In this document: positions 15,738 through 23,407 of the stretch, piece after piece
How the letters are laid out: every line of letters begins with the position of its first letter
Numbering within the stretch: position 1 is the stretch's first letter
DNA from: Lachnospiraceae bacterium
GTDB taxonomy: Bacteria; Bacillota; Clostridia; Lachnospirales; Lachnospiraceae
NCBI GenBank assembly: GCA_910574965.1
Contig: CAJTDB010000020.1
Coordinates: 1-64,000 of the forward strand
DNA: 64,000 nt
Direction of reading: 5' to 3'
Translations under genes and position numbers: made by a program
The notes under the pieces: generated by a model
The model's database searches: none
The model's input: the letters and a program-made list of their open reading frames with translations, nothing else
Told to the model about the DNA's origin: nothing

Positions 15738-16404
15738 ATTCTTCTATACATTCCTTTCCTATCCCTATTGCCAATACAGGGCAGCCTCCATTGCGGCGTG
15801 AATCGAGCCTGTAAAGCAGCTTGCCCATCCATGTAGTGCTCGCTCCATACTTCTTGATTAGTAATTGCCCTTTCTCATCTTTCTCCTGCCTGAAAATATC
15901 ATTCAGCCCTTCTGATCTTGTTACAATCACACCGACATCAATCAGACCGCAGTCAAAATAAGTTCTCATTGCCAGCAGGTCCCGGTCAAACGTTTGATCC
16001 TTGCTGTTCCACTCCAGATCAAATGCCACTCTGTTTTTTAAAAAATCTATATTGTGACCATCGATATAACCTTTGATCGTCTCAACTTCATAAGGTTCTT
16101 CTGCAAACCGCCCTCTTCTCTGAGCCGTCTGTCTTGGATATTTTTTTACAGTCAAATCACCGCTTATCCGGATTTCCCTCCATCCATACGGATACAGTAC
16201 ATCATCAAACTTTTTTGGTATCGGTGACTCATTTCCTCCTGATTTCCTAATGTTTTCGATGGAAAGCTTTAATTTACGCAGGCACTCCTGCAGCTCCGAC
16301 CATTCTTTTGGAAAAGCATGATGGAGTATTTCCAGTGCATGACCATAATTGTAAAACTCAAACTTATTCAGCAAATCCGAAGCTACATATTTTTCTATGT
16401 CCAT
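15676..16404 (-). CDS. BglII/BstYI-family type II restriction endonuclease
   Basis: A 242-residue protein with the block HNIDFLKNRVAFDLEW (about residues 113-128) then NSKDQTFDRDLLAMR, which matches the metal-binding core of BglII/BstYI-type nucleases. The later GLIDVGVIVTRS strand is also conserved in that family. Family enzymes cut sites centred on GATC (AGATCT, RGATCY), so a GATC-type site is expected here; specificity is not proven. It sits between the controller protein gene (10-base overlap) and the methylase. Confidence 0.8.
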   Translation of the reverse strand: MDIEKYVASDLLNKFEFYNYGHALEILHHAFPKEWSELQECLRKLKLSIENIRKSGGNESPIPKKFDDVLYPYGWREIRISGDLTVKKYPRQTAQRRGRFAEEPYEVETIKGYIDGHNIDFLKNRVAFDLEWNSKDQTFDRDLLAMRTYFDCGLIDVGVIVTRSEGLNDIFRQEKDEKGQLLIKKYGASTTWMGKLLYRLDSRRNGGCPVLAIGIGKECIEEYGRLNEHDTKLERFYEWENI

Positions 16405-16628
16405 ACAGTATCTTCCTTTTCGCCTTTTTCCGGAAGTATGTCTACAATCTCATCCAGTGTACAGCCAAGTTCCGTACAGATTCGCGCAAGAACCTCCACC
16501 CGTACATCTTCATTTTTCCCAAGCCTCGCCATAGCATTGGTGCTTATCCCGGCTTTCTCACATAACTGCGTCTTATTCATTTTTTTATCAATCAGCAACT
16601 TCCAAAGTTTATTATAGGTAACTGCCAT
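16395..16628 (-). CDS. Cro/CI-type HTH protein, probable R-M controller (C protein)
   Basis: A 77-residue helix-turn-helix protein (KTQLCEKAGISTNAMARLGK) of the Cro/CI/YozG type. It is the first gene of the restriction operon and overlaps the nuclease start, the usual place for a C protein that delays nuclease expression until DNA is methylated. AGGAGG lies 5 bases before ATG 16628. Inverted CTATAGTTA-like boxes over the promoter would be its operators. A general HTH regulator remains possible. Confidence 0.75.
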   Translation of the reverse strand: MAVTYNKLWKLLIDKKMNKTQLCEKAGISTNAMARLGKNEDVRVEVLARICTELGCTLDEIVDILPEKGEKEDTVWT

Positions 16629-16636
16629 ACATCCTC

Positions 16637-16696
16637 CTATAGTTACAATAAAAGCTCTTTTTCTGTTATATTACTATAGAATCTCAACTATATCAA
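16637..16696 (-). promoter_or_regulatory. Promoter and inverted boxes of the restriction operon
   Basis: On the minus strand, TTGATA (16696-16691) and TAATAT (16673-16668) are spaced by 17 bases. CTATAGTTA (16637-16645) and the near-inverted TTACTATAG (16671-16679) flank and overlap the -10 box, with a third similar CAACTATA at 16685-16692, suiting autoregulation by the controller protein. Confidence 0.6.
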
Positions 16697-16736
16697 TATT
16701 TTCTTGAGTTTCTCAATCTTCCCTATCCTAAATTCC

Positions 16737-16766
16737 TTGCTATCTGCATAAAACATCAGGTATAAT
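16737..16766 (+). promoter_or_regulatory. Probable sigma-A promoter of the OLD-family gene
   Basis: TTGCTA (16737-16742) and a perfect TATAAT (16761-16766) are spaced by 18 bases, 58 bases upstream of the ATPase start. Confidence 0.6.
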
Positions 16767-16824
16767 AAAAGAAATAAAAATCGCGGTAAGCACACATCCC
16801 CTACATGTCAAACAGGAGCTGCCC

Positions 16825-18675
16825 ATGAAGATCACTGACCTTGATATCCGAAATTTTAAATCTATCCATCATATTCATCTTCAGGATATTGAAAACGCCC
16901 TGATTCTAGTAGGGCAGAACAATACCGGCAAGACTACTGTTTTAGACGCCATTCGGGCGGTAGGCGGCGCTTACCGCATCCGGCCGGAAGATTTCGGAGA
17001 AGACGGCGCCAACATTGAAATCGGCATTACCCTGTCCTTTACAGAGGATGATCTGCGGCTCCTCCATCGAAAGGGCATCGTAAGCCAGTATCGAAGATGG
17101 GACGCATGGTCCGCAGATTTTCAAAAAAAGCTTCCTTCTTATAAAGACGGACTTCTGCCCTTTACTATGACTGCCAATCGAAACGGACGCATCCGGTTAA
17201 AGGACGGATTCTCCAAACACAATCCCTGTATCCCGGAAGTCTTTCCAAAGATCTACCATGTGGACACAGAACGGAGACTGGAACAGCTTCAGAGCGATCT
17301 TCTGCTGCTGCAGGAAGATGAGATCCTTCAGCATATGCGTTCCGACTGCTGCATGTTTGACCTGGCCAAAAAGTGCAATCACTGCTTTAACTGCATCGGA
17401 CTCATTGAGAAAAAACATCCGAAAGAGCTGGATGCTTTTGAGACTTCCAAGCTGCTGGATTATAAGCTTTACCAGTTGAATCTGGATACTTTTGCCAAAA
17501 AGGTCAACAAAAGTTTTCATAAAAACGGCGGGCGGGAAGAAATTCTCTATTCTATGAATCGGGATGTGGAGAAGATCCTGAAAGTTACCACCGAGATCTG
17601 GCATCCTGCCCAGAATCTCACCCGCCCCATTTCCCGGATGGGAAAAGGTATGCGCTCCATCTACCTGTTTTCCCTCTTAGAAGCTTATACGGAAATCGAA
17701 GAGAATCTGCCCAGCATCATTATGATTGAAGATCCGGAAATCTTTCTGCATCCCAGGCTGCAGAAAGTATCCGGCAAGATCCTGTATCGGCTTTCCCGCA
17801 AAAACCAGGTCATTTTCACGACTCATTCTCCAAATCTGCTGCCCAACTTCAGCAGCCGGCAGATTCGGCAGGTAGTCATGCTCCCGGACGGTTCCTCCGG
17901 CATACGGGAGAAAACAGACATCAGCGCCATTCTAGACGACCTGGGCTATACGGCCGGGGATCTGATGAATGTTAATTTTGTATTTATCGTAGAAGGCAGA
18001 CAGGACAAAAGCCGGCTTCCGCTCCTTCTGCGAAAATACTATTCGGAAACTTTCGACTCTCAGGGAAATCTGTTCCGTATCGCCATCATCACCACCAATA
18101 GCTGCACCAACATCAAGACCTACGCCAACTTAAAATACATGAATCAGATCTATCTGCGCGATCAGTTTCTGATGATCCGGGACAGCGACGGCAAAGATCC
18201 GGCCGTATTAGGGCGTCAGCTCTGCCGCTACTATGAAGAACGAAATCTGGAAGACCTGGATAAACTCCCCCGTGTCCGGCCGGAAAATGTACTGATTCTG
18301 AAATACTATTCCTTTGAAAATTATTTTCTCAATCCAAAAATTATGACTCTGCTTGGAGTCATTCCTTCAGAAGAAGCATTTTATGAGATATTTCTGGAAA
18401 AATGGAAAGAATATCTGCACCGCATTACCAGTGCGCGACATTTAAAAGAAGTCCTTGGAAATGATCTGACGACGACAGAAGATGTAAAGCTGCATATGGA
18501 AGAAATCCGAATCTTCCTGCGGGGACATAATCTGTTCGACATTTTCTATGGAAGATACAAGGAGCAGGAGTCAGCGCTTCTGGAACGCTATATCGAGCTG
18601 GCTCCGCAGGAGGATTTTCAGGATATTCTGGATGCGCTGGAACGGTTTCCGTATTTTGAAAGCAGGAGAATGTGA
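16825..18675 (+). CDS. OLD-family ATP-dependent nuclease with a cysteine cluster
   Basis: A 616-residue protein. The N-terminal ABC-type ATPase has Walker A GQNNTGKTT (30-38) and Walker B with IIMIEDPEIFLHP (298-310), then FTTHSPNLLP. The C-terminal TOPRIM nuclease domain begins FVFIVEGRQDKSRLP with Glu390 and continues to RDSDGKDP (Asp453, Asp455). OLD nucleases act in anti-phage defence. Between the ATPase halves is an unusual cluster, Cys175, 176, 184, 187 and 190 (CNHCFNC), that could bind zinc or iron-sulphur. It is not usual in the OLD proteins I know. No uvrD-like GajB partner follows, so it is a standalone (class 1-like) member. AGGAG precedes ATG by 7 bases. It is divergent from the restriction operon. 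Confidence 0.82.
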   Translation: MKITDLDIRNFKSIHHIHLQDIENALILVGQNNTGKTTVLDAIRAVGGAYRIRPEDFGEDGANIEIGITLSFTEDDLRLLHRKGIVSQYRRWDAWSADFQKKLPSYKDGLLPFTMTANRNGRIRLKDGFSKHNPCIPEVFPKIYHVDTERRLEQLQSDLLLLQEDEILQHMRSDCCMFDLAKKCNHCFNCIGLIEKKHPKELDAFETSKLLDYKLYQLNLDTFAKKVNKSFHKNGGREEILYSMNRDVEKILKVTTEIWHPAQNLTRPISRMGKGMRSIYLFSLLEAYTEIEENLPSIIMIEDPEIFLHPRLQKVSGKILYRLSRKNQVIFTTHSPNLLPNFSSRQIRQVVMLPDGSSGIREKTDISAILDDLGYTAGDLMNVNFVFIVEGRQDKSRLPLLLRKYYSETFDSQGNLFRIAIITTNSCTNIKTYANLKYMNQIYLRDQFLMIRDSDGKDPAVLGRQLCRYYEERNLEDLDKLPRVRPENVLILKYYSFENYFLNPKIMTLLGVIPSEEAFYEIFLEKWKEYLHRITSARHLKEVLGNDLTTTEDVKLHMEEIRIFLRGHNLFDIFYGRYKEQESALLERYIELAPQEDFQDILDALERFPYFESRRM

Positions 18676-18690
18676 TCTGCTCCTGCTTTC
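18658..18690. terminator. Bidirectional terminator between convergent OLD and spmB genes
   Basis: GAAAGCAGGAG (18658-18668) and CTCCTGCTTTC (18680-18690) form a perfect 11-bp stem that includes the end of the OLD gene; TTTCTTG follows on the plus strand. Confidence 0.7.
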
Positions 18691-18696
18691 TTGCGC

Positions 18697-19221
18697 CTAC
18701 ATCTTTCCTGCCAGCACTACACTTGCCGCAATCCCCGCAAAGGTACTGAGCAGCGCTCCTGCCAGCGTCCATCTTGTCTTCGTCACCTTTGCCGTCAGAA
18801 AATAAACGCTCATCGTGTAAAAGACAGTTTCTGTGCATCCCATCATAATCGATGCGGTCAGACCGATGTAGGAATCTGTCCCGTAAGATTTATAAATGTC
18901 CAGCGCCAGAGAAGTGGCAGCCGAGGAGGAAAACAGGCGGACAATGGAAAGGGGAATCAACTGCACCGGAAAATGCAAAAAGCCTGCCAGACCGGTCAGA
19001 TATTCCGCCGCAAAGTCCAGAAGGCCGGAAGCCCGCAGCATCCCTGTCGCTGCCATCAGCCCCACCAGCGTTGGCAGAATCTTTAAAACGGTCCGAATCC
19101 CGTCCGCCGCACCGGTAACAAATTCATCATAAACAGGAACCTTTTCAGCCAGCGCACTGGCTATAATATAAAATATAAGAAGCGGAATGATAAAATCAGA
19201 AATATAATAAAAGAACGTCAT
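18697..19221 (-). CDS. spmB: Spore maturation protein B (SpmB)
   Basis: A 174-residue polytopic membrane protein of the nucleoside-recognition/gate family. Markers are AEKVPVYDEFVTGAADG, ILPTLVGLMAATGMLRAS, then GTDSYIGLTASIMMGCTET and FYTMSVYFLTAKVTKT. SpmB acts with SpmA in spore core dehydration and heat resistance. spmA normally lies directly upstream of spmB, but here the upstream neighbour is the divergent threonine aldolase gene, and a broken spmA lies 33 kb away at 52.5 kb. Confidence 0.9.
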   Translation of the reverse strand: MTFFYYISDFIIPLLIFYIIASALAEKVPVYDEFVTGAADGIRTVLKILPTLVGLMAATGMLRASGLLDFAAEYLTGLAGFLHFPVQLIPLSIVRLFSSSAATSLALDIYKSYGTDSYIGLTASIMMGCTETVFYTMSVYFLTAKVTKTRWTLAGALLSTFAGIAASVVLAGKM

Positions 19222-19354
19222 GAACTGCCTATTTGGATCGATTTATATCCATTTTATGCAGAGAAGATAAAAATATGTTCTGACTGCTCCATTTCCCTTA
19301 TGACTGTTGGGGGAGGGGCAGGGGCAGATACGGAACTTTAATAGGAGGACCACA

Positions 19355-20398
19355 ATGTTATCTTTTGAAAGCGATTATGTGGAAGGCGCCCACGAACTGA
19401 TTTTAAAACGCCTGACGGAAACAAACTTAGAGCAGCTCTCCGGTTACGGAACCGACCCCTACTGCGCCCAGGCAAAGGAGAAGATACGAGAAGCCTGCGA
19501 GTGCCCCCATGCGGACATTTATTTCCTGGCAGGCGGTACCCAGACCAATCAGACCGTTATCGATGGCATGCTTGCCTCTTACGAAGGCGTTATCGCCGCC
19601 GAGACCGGACATGTAAGCGTCCATGAGGCAGGTGCCATCGAATATACCGGGCACAAAGTCATCACCCTTCCCCAGCACGAAGGCAAGATCCGTGCAGACG
19701 AACTGGAGTTCTGTCTGCGTACATTCTGGGAGGATGAAAGCCACGAACATATGGTATTTCCCGGCATGGTCTATATTTCCCATCCAACGGAATATGGAAC
19801 ACTCTATACACGCGCAGAACTGGAACATCTCTCTGCCATCTGTGAAGCCCATCAAATCCCTCTTTATCTGGATGGAGCCAGACTCGGCTACGGACTTATG
19901 AGCCGCCAGACAGATGTTACGCTGCCTCTCATCGCTGACTGCTGTGACGCTTTCTATATCGGAGGAACCAAAGTCGGTGCCCTGTGCGGAGAAGCAGTTG
20001 TATTTCCGCGCCGTCATGCACCTAAACACTTTCTGACCACCATCAAGCAGCATGGTGCGCTGTTGGCAAAAGGCCGTCTGCTGGGCATTCAATTTGACAC
20101 CCTGTTCACAGACGGCCTGTATTTAAAGCTCAGTCACCATGCCATTGAGATGGCAGAACTTTTAAAGAAAGGACTGCAGGAATGCGGCTGTACCTTTTAC
20201 TTAGCATCTCCTACCAACCAGCAGTTTATTACGCTGCCGGACGAAATGCTGGACCGGCTGAGAAAGCATGTCGTATGCAGCTTCTGGGAAAAGCCGGACG
20301 ACGATCATACGGTAATCCGGCTGGCTACCAGTTGGGCCACCAAAGAAGCTGACGTTCTGCAGTTCCTTAAGATCCTGAAAGAACTAATCCGGTGTTAG
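19355..20398 (+). CDS. Low-specificity L-threonine aldolase (PLP enzyme)
   Basis: A 347-residue fold-type I PLP enzyme that cleaves L-threonine/allo-threonine to glycine and acetaldehyde. The PLP lysine is Lys206 in YIGGTKVGALCGEAV and the ring-contacting aspartate is Asp173 in LYLDGARLGYG; GGTQTNQTVID binds phosphate. ATG 19355 follows AGGAGG by 6 bases; a longer frame from 19307 lacks a site. It overlaps the convergent hybrid-kinase gene by 4 bases. A related beta-eliminating lyase activity cannot be excluded. Confidence 0.88.
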   Translation: MLSFESDYVEGAHELILKRLTETNLEQLSGYGTDPYCAQAKEKIREACECPHADIYFLAGGTQTNQTVIDGMLASYEGVIAAETGHVSVHEAGAIEYTGHKVITLPQHEGKIRADELEFCLRTFWEDESHEHMVFPGMVYISHPTEYGTLYTRAELEHLSAICEAHQIPLYLDGARLGYGLMSRQTDVTLPLIADCCDAFYIGGTKVGALCGEAVVFPRRHAPKHFLTTIKQHGALLAKGRLLGIQFDTLFTDGLYLKLSHHAIEMAELLKKGLQECGCTFYLASPTNQQFITLPDEMLDRLRKHVVCSFWEKPDDDHTVIRLATSWATKEADVLQFLKILKELIRC

Positions 20399-22260
20399 CT
20401 GCCGGTTCGGCCGAGGATCTCCTCTAAAATGCTCATTGCCTTCTCCAGATCAAAGGGCTTGGCCATATGCCCGTCCATGCCGGACGCAAATGCTTCCTTT
20501 TTATCTTCCTCAAAAGCGTTTGCTGTCAGGGCTACGATGGGAATGCGGGCAAGCTCTGGATTCGCCAGATTTCGAATCTCTTTTGAAGCCTGGTACCCAT
20601 CCATGCGGGGCATCTGAATATCCATCAATATCAGATCATAATAGCCCGGAACGGAACCCGATACCATTTCCAGCGCTTCCAGTCCATCCCCTGCACATTC
20701 GATGACAAAACCTTCTTCCGCCAGAAGCGTTCTGGCCACTTCCTGATTTAGAGGATTGTCCTCCACCAGCAGAAGTCTTTTCCCTTCAAAGCCTTTCTTT
20801 TCCTGCTTCTTATCAGAAAAATCTTCCTCCTCTGCTATCTTAAGTTTCAGACGGATGATAAATTCCGTTCCTTCTCCCTTTTTACTGTTTACCTCAATCG
20901 TACCGCCCTGAAGCTCCACCAGTTGTCTGGTAATAGCCAGTCCAAGACCGGTTCCCTGAACGCCGCTTTCCGTGGAACTTTTTTCCCGTTCGAACACTCC
21001 GAAAATATGTTTCTGAAATTCTTCGCTCATGCCAACGCCGGTATCCCGAATACGCATTTCCAGATAGACATATCCTTCCGGATCGGTTCCTGTCTGCCGG
21101 ATCTCATATACCACGCTTCCCCCTGCTTTCGTATACTCCAGCGCATTCGACAAAAGGTTCAGTGCGATCTGCTTCATCCGAAGGCTGTCACAGAAAACGT
21201 AGCTCTGCCGAAGCTCTTCCAGTCTTACGTCGAAAGACAGTCCCTTTTCTTCCATACGGGAGCGGAAAAGCTGCTCGGTTTCTCTTACAGATACCCGAAT
21301 ATCGCAGGGTGCCAGCTCCAGTTCCAGGCTGCCTTTCTCCAGTCTCGCCATATCCAGCACATCATTAATGAGACGTCTTAGATGACTGCCGGCGCGTTCC
21401 ACCTTGCGCAGATAATCCAGCACCTGCCGCCGGTCGTCCACATGGTCTTTGGCCAGACGGGCAAACCCGATGATGGCATTCATAGGTGTCTGAATATCAT
21501 GGGAAATATTAAACAGAAAAGAGGATTTGGCCTTGCTTGCCAGTTCTGCATTGTGCAGCGCTTCTGCAAGAATCTCTTTCTGCTCGTTCTGACGTTTAAC
21601 GATCTCATTGATATGCAGAAACATCCTTCTGGAAACCCAGAAAGCAAGCAGCGTAAAAAAGACCACTGCTATCGGTACAAAGATCTTCAGCTTCTGATAA
21701 GTCTTGTACTGATGTGCCGCTTCAAACTCAATCCCAAGAACCCCTACGATCTTCCTTCCGCTGTAGAGCGGAAGATAACAGATGAAAATGTCTCCCCAGC
21801 TTGTATGTACGATCTCATCCGGATAGACCTCTTCTCCGCTCAGCGCCCGGTCCATTTCCTGGTAAATCTCCTCCTCAATCGGGTCCCCCGGATAGCGGAA
21901 ATCTTCGCTGTTGGAGTCAAGACCGTCAATAACATATACATACCGTCCGTCGGTATTCTTTTTGGCCGTATAGAGATACATGGTCCCTGCCGCCTCTTTT
22001 ACATTGCTGAATACTTCATGAATGGTCCGGTACTCTTCCCTGTCCATATCTTCCCGGCTTTCAATATCCGGAAATGCAGACAAATCCAGCCTGCTTTCCA
22101 GATGATCGCGTATATACTCCACACGCTCCCGCAGACTGAATTTCATATCACGGTAAGTAACATTATAAGATACTCCAAAGCAGGTCAGTGTTACAACTGC
22201 CACAAAGACAGCCAGAAGCAGGGATACCTGCAGATCCACACGGTCATCGAGCCTCTTCAT
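20395..22260 (-). CDS. Hybrid sensor histidine kinase/response regulator
   Basis: A 621-residue membrane kinase. A first membrane segment (about 12-32) and a second (about 193-212) enclose a roughly 160-residue extracytoplasmic Cache-like sensor. Then come HisKA with His254 in NISHDIQTPMNAI, the ATPase domain (NLLSNALEYT, DTGVGMSEEF, GTGLGLAITRQL) and a receiver domain from about 494 with Glu500-Asp501 and phospho-acceptor Asp547 in LILMDIQMPRMDGY. There is no output domain, so phosphate should pass to another protein. It is divergent from the UbiA operon start at 22468 (207 bases), which makes that operon a possible, unproven target. Confidence 0.9.
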   Translation of the reverse strand: MKRLDDRVDLQVSLLLAVFVAVVTLTCFGVSYNVTYRDMKFSLRERVEYIRDHLESRLDLSAFPDIESREDMDREEYRTIHEVFSNVKEAAGTMYLYTAKKNTDGRYVYVIDGLDSNSEDFRYPGDPIEEEIYQEMDRALSGEEVYPDEIVHTSWGDIFICYLPLYSGRKIVGVLGIEFEAAHQYKTYQKLKIFVPIAVVFFTLLAFWVSRRMFLHINEIVKRQNEQKEILAEALHNAELASKAKSSFLFNISHDIQTPMNAIIGFARLAKDHVDDRRQVLDYLRKVERAGSHLRRLINDVLDMARLEKGSLELELAPCDIRVSVRETEQLFRSRMEEKGLSFDVRLEELRQSYVFCDSLRMKQIALNLLSNALEYTKAGGSVVYEIRQTGTDPEGYVYLEMRIRDTGVGMSEEFQKHIFGVFEREKSSTESGVQGTGLGLAITRQLVELQGGTIEVNSKKGEGTEFIIRLKLKIAEEEDFSDKKQEKKGFEGKRLLLVEDNPLNQEVARTLLAEEGFVIECAGDGLEALEMVSGSVPGYYDLILMDIQMPRMDGYQASKEIRNLANPELARIPIVALTANAFEEDKKEAFASGMDGHMAKPFDLEKAMSILEEILGRTGS

Positions 22261-22467
22261 ACGCTTCTCCTGTTCTTCCTGAAAGTCAGGCTCTGTTATC
22301 CAAAGCAGCCGCCGTATTCTATGGCCGCCTTGTTTTTCTATATGTTATCATAACATATTCCCACCGGTATATCAAAGAATTTTTCCGGGCAAAGCCTTCT
22401 TCCATTTCCCTGACAAATGGTGTAAAATACTCCTATGTTTTATAAATTTAAGAAAGGACGATTCTCT

Positions 22468-23367
22468 ATGCTGAAACGTCTGTCGGTTTATTTCCGGGAA
22501 ATGTATCCCCTCCTTCCGCGCTTCGTCCTGGGTCTGATTATCTTTGGCGAGATCCATTTCATCATTCTTCTGAACCATGGTGTTCAGTCCTTTCGGCTTG
22601 GTATGCAGGAATTGATCGGAAGTTTTACCATATTCAGCTTTCTGCTATGGCTTCGAATTGCAGACGATTTTAAAGATTATGAGCTGGACTGCCGGCTCTT
22701 TTCCCATCGTCCCCTGCCTTCCGGGAGAGTTTATAAAAAGGATCTGGCCATCTTTGTAACCCTGCTGATTCTGGCCACGGTATGCCTGAATCTGTTCTTT
22801 ATGAACAACTTCGGCTTTTTCCTCTTTCTCTATATTTATGGGACTCTAATGTCCCTCTGGTTCTTTCATAAGAAAAAGATCCAGAAAAGCCTGCCGCTGG
22901 CGCTTATCACCCACAATCCGGTGCAGATGATTCTGAATATTTATATTATTTCTTTCACCTGTATCAAATACCATATCCCTATGTTTACATGGATCAATTT
23001 CCTCGCCGCATGGACACTGTATTTTCCGGCACTGATCTGGGAGATCTCCCGCAAGATCCGTGCGCCGGAAGCGGAGACCGAATATGTGACTTATTCCAGC
23101 CTTTTTGGTTATCAAAAAGCTACTCGATTTGTTCTGATTCTGACCTGGGCGGACATTATGACCAATTTCCTTCTGGTCTGGAATCTGAACCGCATTGCGG
23201 TCCTTCTGCTTCTTCTTAACGTTCTCTGGATGACGTGGAAATTCCTGCAGTTTTTAGAAGATCCGTCCCGGTTTCCCCTTGTGGACAAGGTGGAACGCTA
23301 CACCTACATCCAGGAATCCCTTATGCTCCTGACAATCCCTGTCTACCTGCTCTTTGGACGGATCTGA
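22468..23367 (+). CDS. UbiA-superfamily membrane prenyltransferase-like protein
   Basis: A 299-residue protein with about eight hydrophobic segments. The first aspartate-rich motif is RIADDFKDYELD (63-74), followed by RPLPSGRV, the classic UbiA signature that binds prenyl diphosphate through magnesium. The second motif is degenerate (IWEISRKIRAPEAE instead of DxxxD), so substrate or activity may differ from normal UbiA enzymes. The start at 22468 follows AAAGGA; the upstream frame to 22435 has no site. It is the first gene of a four-gene rightward operon, 40 bases before the dikinase. The acceptor is unknown. Confidence 0.75.
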   Translation: MLKRLSVYFREMYPLLPRFVLGLIIFGEIHFIILLNHGVQSFRLGMQELIGSFTIFSFLLWLRIADDFKDYELDCRLFSHRPLPSGRVYKKDLAIFVTLLILATVCLNLFFMNNFGFFLFLYIYGTLMSLWFFHKKKIQKSLPLALITHNPVQMILNIYIISFTCIKYHIPMFTWINFLAAWTLYFPALIWEISRKIRAPEAETEYVTYSSLFGYQKATRFVLILTWADIMTNFLLVWNLNRIAVLLLLLNVLWMTWKFLQFLEDPSRFPLVDKVERYTYIQESLMLLTIPVYLLFGRI

Positions 23368-23407
23368 CGCCGGGATTTTTATATGCAGAAAATACGAGGA
23401 ATGACAT

